DNA of 64,000 nucleotides, from positions 1 to 64,000 of the forward strand of contig CP087972.1 in the NCBI GenBank assembly GCA_024426085.1, written 5' to 3'. The notes below the pieces were generated by a model. That model did not search any database. It saw nothing but the letters and a program-made list of their open reading frames with translations, and was not told the DNA's origin. Each line of letters begins with the position of its first letter. The first letter of the stretch is position 1. The position numbers and the translations under genes are program-made. The DNA is from Rhizobium sp. RCAM05350 (GTDB taxonomy: Bacteria > Pseudomonadota > Alphaproteobacteria > Rhizobiales > Rhizobiaceae). Shown one piece after another: positions 1-10,185 of this stretch.

Positions 1-1302
1 TGGAAGGTGGAAGTGTGACGACGCCCTTTGGGCGGCGACCGATGACGCTTGGCATGTTGGCAAGCCAATTTGTGGCCAAGGATATCGAAGACGGCAAGAG
101 CATCGAGAAATGGAAACTCTATCGGGCGCTGTGCGAGGCGAGGCCGCTGATCGGAGTGACTGATCGGGCATTGGCAGTGATGAGCGCACTGCTCAGCTTC
201 TACCCGAAAGATGAGCTCTCCGAGACAAATGGTCTTGTCGTGTTCCCATCCAATGCACAGCTTTCGTTGCGATCCCATGGCATGACCGAGCAGACGATCC
301 GGCGTCACCTGGCCGTGCTCGTTCAAGCAGGCCTGATCATCCGAAAAGATAGTCCGAACGGTAAGCGCTACGTGCGTAGGGGCAATACGGGCGCAATCGA
401 CGAGGCATTCGGGTTCTCTCTGGCGCCGTTGCTCGCCCGAGCAGACGAGATCGTGCAACTGGCAGAACAGGTGGTCGCAGAGCGCTTGCACCTACAGCGT
501 TTGCGTGAGCGGCTGACCCTTTGCAGGCGCGATGTCTCCAAGCTGATCGAAGCTGCGGTGGAGGAGGGCGCGAGTGGCAACTGGGAAATGGTCACGATCC
601 ATTTTCGGGCTCTCGTCACGGCAATTCCGCGCGCCAACGGCAACGGAAGCAGCAGCAGCGCTCGATGAAATGGAATTATTGCGAGAAGAGATCATCAACC
701 AGTTGGAAATGCAGCTTAAAACCAAAAATATGAACGCCAATCCCTTCCAAAATGATCGGCACATACAGAATTCAAATTCCGAATCTCATTCTGAACTTGA
801 ACCTTGCTTCGAACAGAAGCAGGGAGAAAATTCAGAATTCGGCCAAACGGCACAGAAAACGCCGACAGAGAGGCAAGGGCAAGACCGAGAACCGAGCGGT
901 ACCGGGAGGCAAAAGGGTGAGGGCAGGCAAAATTATTCCGCGGCAGCCGGCAAGATGAAGGCCTTCCCGCTGGCCCTGGTACTTCAGGCCTGCCCGGAAA
1001 TCATCCCGTATGGCTCCGGAGGGGCAATTGCAAGCTGGCGCGACCTGATGGCCGCCGCCGTCGTCGTGCGGTCGATGCTCGGGGTGAGCCCTGACGCCTA
1101 TCAGCAGGCGTGCGAGATCCTCGGGCCGGAAAATGCGGCGACCGTAATTGCCTGCATTCTCGAGCGGGCAGGACATATCAATTCCGCCGGCGGCTATCTA
1201 CGAGACCTGACGCGACGGGCGGAAAAGGGCGAATTTGCCATCGGCCCGATGATCATGTCGCTTGCGAGGGCGAATGGAAATTCTCTGAGAAAGGTCGGCT
1301 AG
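1..1302 (+). CDS. repC: RepC replication initiator, 5' end cut by window edge, one frameshift
   Basis: Initiator protein of repABC plasmids; it binds and opens the origin that lies inside its own gene. The frame of the GTG at 15 can be read back to base 3, giving EGGSVTTPFGRRPMTLGML, the usual RepC N-terminus, so the real ATG probably starts one base before the window. The first frame (to about 628) holds the helix-turn-helix part (GMTEQTIRRHLAVL). The second frame (from about 631 to the TAG at 1300) holds ALDEMELLREEI and the conserved C-terminal ERAGHINSAGGYLRDLTRR. One extra base in the GC repeat at 624-633 explains the break. The total of about 434 codons is normal for RepC. repA and repB should lie just to the left, outside the window. 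Confidence 0.93.
690..850. other. AT-rich centre of repC, probable replication origin (oriV)
   Basis: Within the otherwise GC-rich repC, bases from about 690 to 850 are clearly AT-rich and encode a poorly conserved linker. In repABC plasmids the origin has been mapped to such an AT-rich stretch in the middle of repC. The assignment here rests on that position and composition only; I did not see defined iterons. Confidence 0.5.
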
Positions 1303-1379
1303 AAAGGGCTGATTAACCTTTATTTTCTATTGAAAAGGGGTGTGCCCATTGCGCGTGAATTTTGAGTGAGCAGGTCCCT

Positions 1380-3889
1380 ATGCGTCTTTCCCGAACCAAT
1401 TTTTCGAACGGCTTCGACAACACGGGAGATCAGCCCGCAGATCCGGAAAATCATCTGGGAAAAGCAGAGCCCCAGCGCCGGATCCATGGCGCCCCCGTCG
1501 ATGTGAAAAGCGACGAAGGCCGATATGAAGCCGATACTGACGCGATGACCGAGATCGAGGGGCGAGGGGATGCACCCGTCTGGCAGAGCGCCTTTGTGCT
1601 TGGTCCGAACGTCCGCTTCACCCGAACACCGGAGAGCGTCTATTCGAAGCGGCCGGCCGGTGATGCAAGGAAGGAAACGGAAGAACTGCACCTGGATGCA
1701 CAAGCGGTAGCCGGCGTGATGGAAACTGCCGTTGAGAACATGAAAGAGCCGCTGGCGGTCGAGCCGGTACCTGCGGAAGCGCCGGAGTCCGTATCTGGTA
1801 TTCAGCTGCTTTCGCTCCGTCTGAGGCAGGAGATGGAAACGGCGCTGATTGGACCGTCCGCGGACGAATATGTAGGCCATGCTGATATCGACCTGGCTTG
1901 TTTTCCGGCCGAGCAGGAGACCGGGACCGCAGACATGCCGGAAACGACGATGAGACAGACCAGTTCCTTTCTGCACGTGTCCGATGAAGTGTTCTGGAAC
2001 ACCCTGGATATGGATGCTGATATCGATGCTCTGGCGCCGATCGTGCATTGGCAGCCCCCGCGGTTCAATCCCCGGCCGGTTCGGTAACAGCGCTCTACCG
2101 TGAGATCGGCATAAAGACAGCGGAGCGACATGGCGCAACGCCTGCCACTAGCAGGCAGGCTCCCATTAAGACGCCGCCGCCGATCGTCGAGGAAAGCCGA
2201 CCGGTTGTTGCCGAGGTCACAGCTCCTATTGTACCCGTTCGTATCGCAAAACCACCCGTGACTGTTTCGCGGCCGATCCGGGCGGTTCGGCCGGATACGT
2301 TTGTGGCCATCCCGGAAATGACGACGGAGGCTGGTGCCGCCGAATATGTCTTCCCGCCGGTAGATCTCCTGCAGGAGCCGTCCGTTCAAGAAACTGCCGT
2401 GATCACCCAGGAAGCCCTGGAACAGAGCGCCGGCCTGCTTGAGAGCGTGCTTGAGGATTTTGGCGTTCGCGGCGAGATCATCGATGTTCGCCCCGGGCCG
2501 GTGGTCACGCTTTATGAATTCGAACCAGCACCCGGCGTGAAGTCGTCGCGCGTGATCGGCCTTGCCGACGATATCGCCCGTTCGATGTCGGCGCTATCGG
2601 CCCGTGTTGCCGTCGTGCCCGGCCGCAATGTCATCGGTATCGAGCTGCCGAACCCGGTGCGAGAAACCGTGTATTTTCGCGAGCTGATAGAGTCGGAAAA
2701 CTACGGGGAAACGCGCTTCAAGTTGGCGCTTTGCCTCGGCAAGACCATCGGCGGTGAACCGGTCGTCGCCGAGCTCGCCAAGATGCCGCATCTTCTGGTC
2801 GCCGGCACCACGGGTTCTGGCAAATCCGTGGCGATCAACACGATGATCCTGTCCTTGCTCTACCGGCTGAAGCCGGAGGAATGCCGCCTGATCATGGTCG
2901 ATCCGAAAATGCTCGAGCTGTCGGTCTATGACGGCATACCGCATCTTCTGACGCCTGTGGTCACGGATCCGAAGAAGGCCGTGATGGCGCTGAAATGGGC
3001 CGTGCGGGAAATGGAGGACCGCTACCGCAAGATGTCGCGGCTCGGCGTGCGCAATATTGACGGTTACAACGCGCGCGCACAATGGCGCGGTCAAAGGGTG
3101 AAACGATCCTGTGCAGCGTGCAGACCGGGTTTGACCGGTCGACCGGCGAGGCGATCTTTGAACAGGAGGAAATGGACCTCGCGCCGATGCCTTACATCGT
3201 CGTTATCGTCGATGAAATGGCCGACCTGATGATGGTCGCGGGCAAGGAGATTGAAGGTGCGATCCAGCGGCTCGCCCAGATGGCGCGCTGCCGGCATCCA
3301 CCTGATCATGGCGACACAACGCCCGTCGGTCGATGTCATTACCGGCACGATCAAGGCGAATTTCCCGACCCGCATCTCGTTCCAGGTGACCTCGAAGATC
3401 GACAGCCGTACCATTCTGGGCGAGCAGGGTGCCGAACATCTGCTGGGGCAGGGGGATATGCTTCATATGGTGGGCGGCGGTCGGATTGCCCGTGTGCACG
3501 GGCCGTTCGTATCCGATGAGGAAGTCGAAAAGGTCGTTGCACATCTGAAGACGCAGGGGCGTCCAGAATATCTCGGCACAGTGACCGAAGACGCCGAGGA
3601 AATCGACGAGACTGCCGAAGAGGACAGCGCCGTCTTCGACAAGGGTGCAATGGCGGAAGAGGACGGCAACGACCTCTACGACAAGGCGGTGAAGGTCGTC
3701 CTGCGCGACAAGAAGTGCTCCACATCCTACATTCAGCGGCGCCTGCAGATCGGCTATAACAGAGCCGCGTCACTGGTCGAACGGATGGAGCGCGAAGGGC
3801 TGGTCGGATCGGCAAATCATGTCGGCAAGCGGACCATCCTGTCGGCAGGCCGTGAAGTCGTGGAAATGCCCAGCGGCGACGAAGAATAG
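1380..3889 (+). CDS. ftsK: FtsK/SpoIIIE-type DNA translocase without membrane domain, three frameshifts
   Basis: Motor protein that pumps double-stranded DNA, normally for chromosome dimer resolution at division. ATG 1380 starts [11 protein letters not shown], preferred to the upstream TTG at 1362. About 220 residues of acidic, proline-rich linker follow, with a [21 protein letters not shown] segment but none of the four N-terminal transmembrane helices of chromosomal FtsK. The motor has Walker [10 protein letters not shown] (near 2808), [10 protein letters not shown] and the Walker B region [12 protein letters not shown] (near 3200), then [21 protein letters not shown]. The C-terminal gamma winged helix is present ([21 protein letters not shown]). 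Frame changes fall near 2050-2085, 3075-3085 (one base missing) and 3288-3296 (two bases of a GC repeat missing). It starts 77 bases after repC. Confidence 0.88.
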
Positions 3890-3892
3890 ACA

Positions 3893-3934
3893 GGATGACG
3901 CCCTGTGCGACGGCGGTAGGGCAGGGCGCCATCC
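3893..3934 (+). terminator. Hairpin after ftsK
   Basis: A 13-base inverted repeat with one mismatch (3893-3905 against 3922-3934, 16-base loop) sits four bases after the ftsK stop. There is no T tract, so it is terminator-like rather than a classic intrinsic terminator. Confidence 0.5.
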
Positions 3935-4433
3935 CGTGAAGTGACGGTTTCGACCTAGGCTGGTGTTAATAGGTTCGTTCGTAGGCTTCTTGATCACCGG
4001 TGCATTTGTCGGTGAGCTGACGATGCCTCCGGCCGGACACAGCACGGAAGTCCGAGAGCCATCGGCTGTGACATGGCGCGTCAAAGAGAACTTATTCTCG
4101 GCGCTGTGGTCAGTGATTTCAGCCGATCGCCACGCTGAAGTATACAACGATCGATAAGCCAACATTATCGGTCGTTTGATAACAGCGACAGATGGTGCGG
4201 TTCTAGGGATTGTTTGCGATAAATCCGCACACGCGAAAACTCGCTCGCGGTATGGAATCGGAGTTCGCATAATGAAAATTGGAAGCGAATAAGGGGTCCT
4301 GCGGTTCCGCGGCCCAATAGGGAGGGGACGAGCTTTAGAGCCGCTTCACAATCTGCCGCGGTTTTATACAGGATCTACCGCCGCATAACGCCAAATTGGT
4401 TCAACGCGCCAGCCTGATGTTCTGGCCCCGGTG
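3935..4433. other. Intergenic stretch, no gene seen
   Basis: No reading frame here looks like a real protein on either strand. It separates the plus-strand ftsK from the 3' end of the minus-strand HAD gene. Confidence 0.5.
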
Positions 4434-5206
4434 TCAGCGCTTACGCATCTTCAGAATGAAACAGCCAGCTGCCCGGATATCCTCGACCACCAAAGATGGT
4501 TCGGGCGCGACACTGTTCTCGTCGCCGTAGCGATATTTCCCGGTCCGAACGAGAATGCCCTTTCCGACACCCGCAGAAAGTGCGCCAGCGACGTCGCTCT
4601 CCGCATCGTCGCCCACCATGGCAACATCGGCCGGCTCGCAACCGGTGCTCGCCACAGCCGCGCGGAAGAATTCCGGCGACGGCTTGCCGAAAAGCCTCGC
4701 CTTCGTGCCACTGGCATATTCGAGCGCCTCGACGAAAGGCCCCGCGTCCAGACTGAGACGCCCGTCAATATCGTGGAACACCCGGTTGCGGGCCAACGCC
4801 AGAAATGGTGCACCATTCTGCAGTTCGCGGAAGGCCGTGTTCATACTGTCATAAGTAAAACGCTGAGCCGCATCGCCGAGGACGACAGCAGCTGGTCCAT
4901 CAGGGAGGCAATCGGCGAAGTCTTCCTCAAGGTCAGGATGGACCAGCAAATGCGGCGTGTAACCGTTCTTATCCAACCAGGCACAGGCGGCCGCAACCGG
5001 TGTGAATACCTCGTCCGGCGCCGCGCCGATGCCGAAGGACGCGAGTTGCTGAATAAGCTGACGTTTGGATTGCCGCGTTGTATTTGTCAGGAACCTGATA
5101 GGGATTTCGGCAGCGCGAGGTGCGACACCGACTCGACGGCCCCAGGGATCGCTGCGTAGCCATCACAAAGCACGCCAGAGATATCCAGCAGGACGCCCTT
5201 GATCAT
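4434..5206 (-). CDS. HAD-superfamily subclass IIA phosphatase (LHPP-like), one frameshift
   Basis: Cytoplasmic phosphatase of the HAD IIA group, which includes phospholysine/phosphohistidine phosphatase LHPP and p-nitrophenylphosphatases. ATG at 5206 starts MIKGVLLDISGVLCDG, the nucleophile motif in the DISGVL form typical of LHPP. After a frameshift near 5100 the frame continues IRFLTNTTRQSKRQLIQQL (motif II Thr). It then holds a cap region and the C-terminal GKPSPEFFRAA and MVGDDAESDVAGALSAG, the Mg-binding aspartate motif. The combined ~257 codons equal the family length. Substrate is not predictable. It is a single gene without clear operon partners. Confidence 0.78.
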
Positions 5207-5761
5207 GAGAGAATACTGCATGAGTGCGAAGGGTCGGTCAATGACTGTGGATCGGATGCTACTCGATCGGTCCGACAGGGACGGGTCAAGGCGCCATGAT
5301 TTCCGTAGGCCACGGTTTATCGCCAATCTCAACGCCAGGGGCACAAGCGCGATGGTGTCAGGACCAATCGAAAAGATCGAGTTCGTCTACTTCGCGTCTT
5401 GAACGGCGTCCAGATGTGGCCGAAGCCATCACGACTGAATAACCTCGAACCACGCTCCTCACCCTGACCAGCATCGCATGAAATCAGGTTCATTACGCCG
5501 CTGGCCGGCGGTCCTGTTCGATTCCTGTCGTGAGTTTCCCAACCGGAGTGGCGTATCCTATGAGCGGCCGCACGGTTTCACATCAATTTAGGCGCTTGTC
5601 GGCCGCATTCAACGGTCTCTCGAACCCATAATGTCCTTGGCCGCGTCCTCGTTCTATGCTGAAGCAATAGGTACGTCGTTTTCCTAGTGGTCATGGCTTC
5701 TCAGAATTTCGACCTGTATCGATGACGGAAATGCGTGTGATCGGGCAACGATAGGAGCGCC
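5207..5761. other. Intergenic stretch between HAD gene and att-like operon
   Basis: No supported gene. It must hold the promoters for the leftward HAD gene and the rightward attE-like gene; I could not pick out a convincing -35/-10 pair or operator. Confidence 0.45.
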
Positions 5762-6418
5762 ATGATCGTCGTGCTGCAAAGTGTTTCAAAATCCTACCAG
5801 ACTGCAGAAGGTCCGCTTGAGGTTCTGCATGACGTCGACCTTTCGCTGCAGGCCGGAAGAAGCCTTGCACTGACAGGCGAGTCCGGCAGCGGAAAGAGCA
5901 CGCTCCTGCACCTTGCAGCGGGTCTTGATCATGCCGATTCCGGTCGGATAGAGATCGCCGGGCAGGAGATATCGCGGCTCAGCGATGTCGGACGCGCCGC
6001 CCTCCGCCGTTCCGTGGTCGGGCTGGTGTTTCAGCAGTACAACCTGATCCCGTCGCTGGATGTTGCCGCGAACCTGGCCTTTCATGCGCGTCTTGCCGGC
6101 CGATACGATCCCGCCTGGCAAACGGAACTGACGGAACGGCTCGGGCTGGGTGCTCTGTTGATGCGCTATCCGGAACAGCTATCCGGCGGGCAGCAGCAGC
6201 GGGTAGCGATCGGCCGAACATTGGCCGCACGGCCAAAACTTGTGTTGGCCGACGAGCCGACCGGCAATCTGGACGAGACCACCGGCGATGCAGTTCTGGC
6301 GCTAATGCTGTCGCTGGTGGCTGAGACCGGGGCGGCCCTGCTGATGGTTACACATTCCATGCGGCTTGCCGAACGACTGGATGCTCGCGTACACCTCCGC
6401 TCCGGACGGATCGCGTGA
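5762..6418 (+). CDS. attE: ABC transporter ATP-binding protein, AttE/LolD type
   Basis: ATPase that drives an FtsX-type permease, as in the AttEFGH, LolCDE and MacB groups. ATG 5762 follows the ribosome site TAGGAGCG. The 218-residue protein is intact and has Walker A GESGSGKST, signature LSGGQQQR, Walker B LVLADEPTGNLD and the switch histidine in VTHSMR. Its stop overlaps the start of the permease gene, so the two are translationally coupled. The gene name is inferred from the downstream AttH-like gene; sequence alone would only say LolD-like. Confidence 0.85.
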   Translation: MIVVLQSVSKSYQTAEGPLEVLHDVDLSLQAGRSLALTGESGSGKSTLLHLAAGLDHADSGRIEIAGQEISRLSDVGRAALRRSVVGLVFQQYNLIPSLDVAANLAFHARLAGRYDPAWQTELTERLGLGALLMRYPEQLSGGQQQRVAIGRTLAARPKLVLADEPTGNLDETTGDAVLALMLSLVAETGAALLMVTHSMRLAERLDARVHLRSGRIA

Positions 6419-8826
6419 TGTGGCGAGCCGCCATGTCTGCTTTGCTGTCCCATTGGCGGCGCCGACCGATGCAGCTGCTGATGCTGCTGATGGGCCTGGC
6501 GCTGGCGACGGCGCTGTGGTCCGGGGTTCAGGCGATCAATGCCGAAGCCCGTGCCAGTTATGATCGCGCCGCTTCCATTTTCGGCCAAGACAGGCTGGAG
6601 CAACTGGTGCGGGCGGACGGCGGAGTGATCCCACAGCACGTTTTTGTCGAACTCCGTCGGGCAGGGTGGCTGGTGTCACCCGTCATCGAGGGACAGCTAC
6701 GTCTCGGCGCAACCCGGTTGCACGTGATCGGCATCGAACCGCTGAGCCTGCCGGTTGAAGCGCAGCAGGTCGATCTCGGAAGCGGCGACGGTCTGCTTCA
6801 GTTCATCATGCCGCCGGGGCTCATCTACGTTTCGCCTGAAACCGCGCGGCAGCTGTCGGGTCAACAACTGCCGCCAATACGCACTGCGGCCAATATACTT
6901 CCTGGCATCGCCATAACAGATATCGGGATTGCGCAGGGACTACTCGAAAAGCCCCGGCAGATCAGCCGACTGATCCTCTCTCCTGACCAGCCGGAAGGCC
7001 GCCCGTCACTTGCGGCAATCGCGCCTAAACTGGTGCTGAAGAAACCAGATGCGCAAGGCGATCTGGCAAGGCTAACAGACAGTTTCCATCTGAACCTGAC
7101 CGCATTTGGCTTTCTTGCCTTCGCCGTCGGCCTCTTCATCGTCTATTCCGCAATCGGCCTTGCCTTCGAGCAGCGCCGTCCGACTTTTCGCACACTTCGT
7201 TCGCTTGGATTATCGGCGCGGCGCTGACCGGTCTTCTTCTGACGGAGCTCATCATGCTCGCGCTGGTGGCCGGCATCGTCGGCGTGGCGATCGGTTATCT
7301 CGTGGCCACGTTCCTTCTTCCGGGCGTGGCGGCCACGCTGCAGGGACTTTACGGCGCAAGCGTACCCGGCATGCTCACACTGCGCCCGCAATGGTGGGTG
7401 ACAGGTCTGGGGATCGCCGTGACCGGCACGCTCGTTTCCGCGGCGCAAAGCCTCTGGCGGGTGTGGCGCATGCCGTTGCTGGCGCCGGCGCAACCCGCGC
7501 GCCTGGGCGCGCGCCTCCGAAACCGCACTGCGGTTCCAGGCCTTTGCCGCGCTCGGCCTTTTTGCTACGACGATCGGGCTCGGCCTGTGGGGGTCGGGGC
7601 TGGTCGTGGGGTTTGCCATTCTTGGCGGTTTGCTGCTGGGTGCTGCGCTGCTGCTGCCGGTTGTCCTCGCACTGTTCCTGGCTCTGATGCAGAGATGGGC
7701 ATCTCGGCCTGTCGCGCAATGGTTCTGGGCCGATACACGCCAGCAGCTTCCAGGTCTTTCACTGGCTCTGATGGCACTGCTCCTGGCTCTCTCGGCCAAT
7801 GTCGGCGTTGGCACGATGGTATCGAGCTTCCGCCTGACCTTCACCGGCTGGTTAGATCAGCGGCTGGCGGCCGAGCTTTATGTAACCGCGCGTAGCGAGA
7901 CTGAGGCTCAGACGCTGCGCCAGTGGCTCCGCCCGAAGGTGGACGCGGTGCTGCCGATCTGGAGCGTGAATGGCGCGGTCAACGAGCAACCGGCGGAAAT
8001 TTACGGCATGGCGGATCATTCGACCTATCGTGACAACTGGCCGCTGCTTGAGGCGCTCCCCGACGTCTGGGATCGGGTTGCGCGCGGTGAGGCCGCGCTG
8101 GTCAACGAACAGCTAGCACGCCGCGACAACCTCGTTGTCGGCGACAGGCTCCTTCTGCCCGGAGGCTGGGAAACTCTGTTAGCAGGCGTCTATTCCGATT
8201 ACGGCAATCCGACGGGACAAGTGATCGTCGGTATCGATGCGCTGGTAGCGCATTATCCGGATGTGTCGCGGCTTCGATATGGTCTGCGTCTGTCGCCGCC
8301 GGATGCGGCGGGTCTCGCCGTTGAGCTTCGCAACGCGTTCGATCTTCCGTCCCAAAACCTCGTCGATCAGGCGAGCCTGAAGCGGCGGTCGCTGCAGATC
8401 TTCGAGCAGACGTTTGCCGTAACTGCCACGTTGAATGTGCTAACGCTCGGCGTCGCGGGTCTGGCGATGTTCGCAAGCCTGATGACACTTTCGGGCATGC
8501 GGTTGCCGCAGCTTGCACCGATCTGGGCGATGGGGTTGACACGACGACATCTGGTTCTCCTCGAACTGGCGAGAACGATGGTTCTTGCCGTCATCACCCT
8601 GGTCGCGGCACTGCCTGTCGGTCTCGGCCTCGCCTGGGTTCTGCTTGCCATCGTCAATGTCGAGGCATTCGGATGGCGGCTGCCGATTTATCTGTTCCCG
8701 GCGGACTGGCTGCGCCTCGGCGCGCTGGCGCTTGGTGCCGCCCTGCTTTCGGCGCTAATCCCGCTGCGGCGCCTGGCTGTGATTGCGCCCTCCGATCTTC
8801 TTAAGGTGTTTGCCAATGAACGCTAA
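6415..8826 (+). CDS. FtsX-type ABC permease, AttF/AttG-like, two compensating frameshifts
   Basis: Inner-membrane permease partner of the preceding ATPase. The start at 6415 overlaps the ATPase stop. It carries an N-terminal membrane anchor (LLMLLMGLALATALW), a periplasmic domain, and a first FtsX core around 7090-7440. A second periplasmic domain and a second FtsX core near 8400-8810 follow (LNVLTLGVAGLAMFASLM, then LLSALIPLRRLAVIAPSDLL). The frame slips back near 7222 and is restored near 7510, so first and last segments are in the same frame. The whole span is 804 codons, a normal length for a two-FtsX-domain permease. It probably equals AttF and AttG fused. Its stop overlaps the next start. 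Confidence 0.82.
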
Positions 8827-9910
8827 ACCTTGGCTTTTATGCCTCTGCGCCATCGCTCTCATGCTGAGCGGTTTCGCCTTGCAAAGCCTGGTCAAGGCGC
8901 AAGGATTTGCCGGCCTCGGCACGACGGCGGAAGGTTTCACGATCCCTCAACTTGGTACCTCGTTCAGCTTTCCGGCAGATCATGGGCCGCATCCTGATTA
9001 TCGCATCGAGTGGTGGTATCTGACCGCCAACCTCGAGGCGGCTGATGGAACCGATTATGGCGTACAGTGGACGCTTTTCCCGCTCGGGCCTCGTGCCCGG
9101 TGAGAAGAACGGCTGGTCGAGCCCGCAGGTCTGGATGGGGCACGCGGCGGTGACGACGCCGGAAAAGCATTACTTTGCCGAGCGTCTTTCCCGCGACGGA
9201 ACGGGACAGGCTGGGGTCACTGCCGCACCTTTCGAGGCATGGATCGACGACTGGCGGATGCAGCGCCTTTCACCGGCTTCCTCCGGTAACGTTGACGAGT
9301 TATCCGAAGCCTTGCTTCACGCCTCGGGCAAGGATTTTCGCTATGACCTCCAGCTTCAGGCTAAAGGTCCGATCGTGGCCCAGGGACAGGGCGGATATTC
9401 GGTGAAGTCTACCGCGGGGCAGGCAAGCTATTATTACTCGCAGCCATTCTACACCGTCGAAGGTATGCTCGCGCTTCCCCGAAGGGGAAATCGCTGTTAC
9501 CGGTCAGGCATGGTTGGATCGGGAATGGTCGTCGCAGCCGCTTGCGGCGGATCAAACAGGTTGGGACTGGTTCTCGCTGCATTTCGATTCCGGCGAAAAG
9601 TTGATGGGTTTTCGACTGCGCGACAGCGGCCAAGGCTACACGTCCGCTACCTGGATTTCGGCGGATGGAAAGCCGGCGCCGCTGGCTCCGGGAGTACTCA
9701 AGGTAATGCCGCTCAGAAACGGCCGATGTCGCCGGGCGCAAGATCCCTATCGTATGGCGTATCGAGCTGCCATCTCTTGGGTTGGATGTGACGACGAGTG
9801 CGCTAAATCCACGGGCTTGGATGGCAACGCGGACGCCCTATTGGGAAGGACCGATCCGCTTCGAAGGCACGCATGGCGGTCGGGGCTATCTCGAAATGAC
9901 CGGATATTGA
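8816..9910 (+). CDS. attH: AttH / carotenoid 1,2-hydratase-family lipocalin-like secreted protein, three frameshifts
   Basis: Exported protein of the AttH (CrtC-like, DUF2006) family, which works with AttEFG-type transporters; biochemical role unknown. ATG 8816 overlaps the permease stop. A signal segment (LCAIALMLSGFALQSLVKA) precedes the family motifs FPADHGPHPDYRIEWWY, VWMGHAAVTTP and WLDREWSSQPLAADQTGWDW. The C-terminus AWMATRTPYWEGPIRFEG ends at TGA 9908. Each of three shifts is one extra base: in CCC near 9083, in CCCC near 9480 and in AAA near 9719. Together they restore the original frame, a pattern expected from homopolymer miscalls. About 364 residues. Confidence 0.85.
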
Positions 9911-10185
9911 GAGCCAGATCTAGTCTATGGCCATTCTCTGCCGCAATCTCATGGGCAAGCCCTTGTTGCATTGTATTTTGAAGGGGTTGGCGCGGTTGCT
10001 GTAGCAGCAGGCGGACGGCTGTTATCAACGGGTCTGCGGATGGCATTGGCTTCCGTCGGCCGGCAGCAGAAGTAGGATGCTCTTTCTCGGAGAATGACCG
10101 GAACTCAGTGCCCCATCGCGAGTGACCGAGAGTTTGCCAGAACCTGCTGTGATCGTTGCTGAAGGACCGTAGACGGCAATCTCTC

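Noticed and set aside
1320..2138. Long minus-strand open frame opposite ftsK
   Set aside because: Translation is basic and unlike any family, while the plus strand carries clear FtsK sequence.
3963..4157. 64-residue plus-strand frame after ftsK starting MLIGSFVGFLITGAFVGEL
   Set aside because: The first half is membrane-like but there is no ribosome site, the rest is not protein-like, and no homologous family comes to mind.
4431..5159. 242-codon plus-strand frame opposite the HAD phosphatase
   Set aside because: Minus strand gives clear HAD motifs; the plus frame is a shadow.
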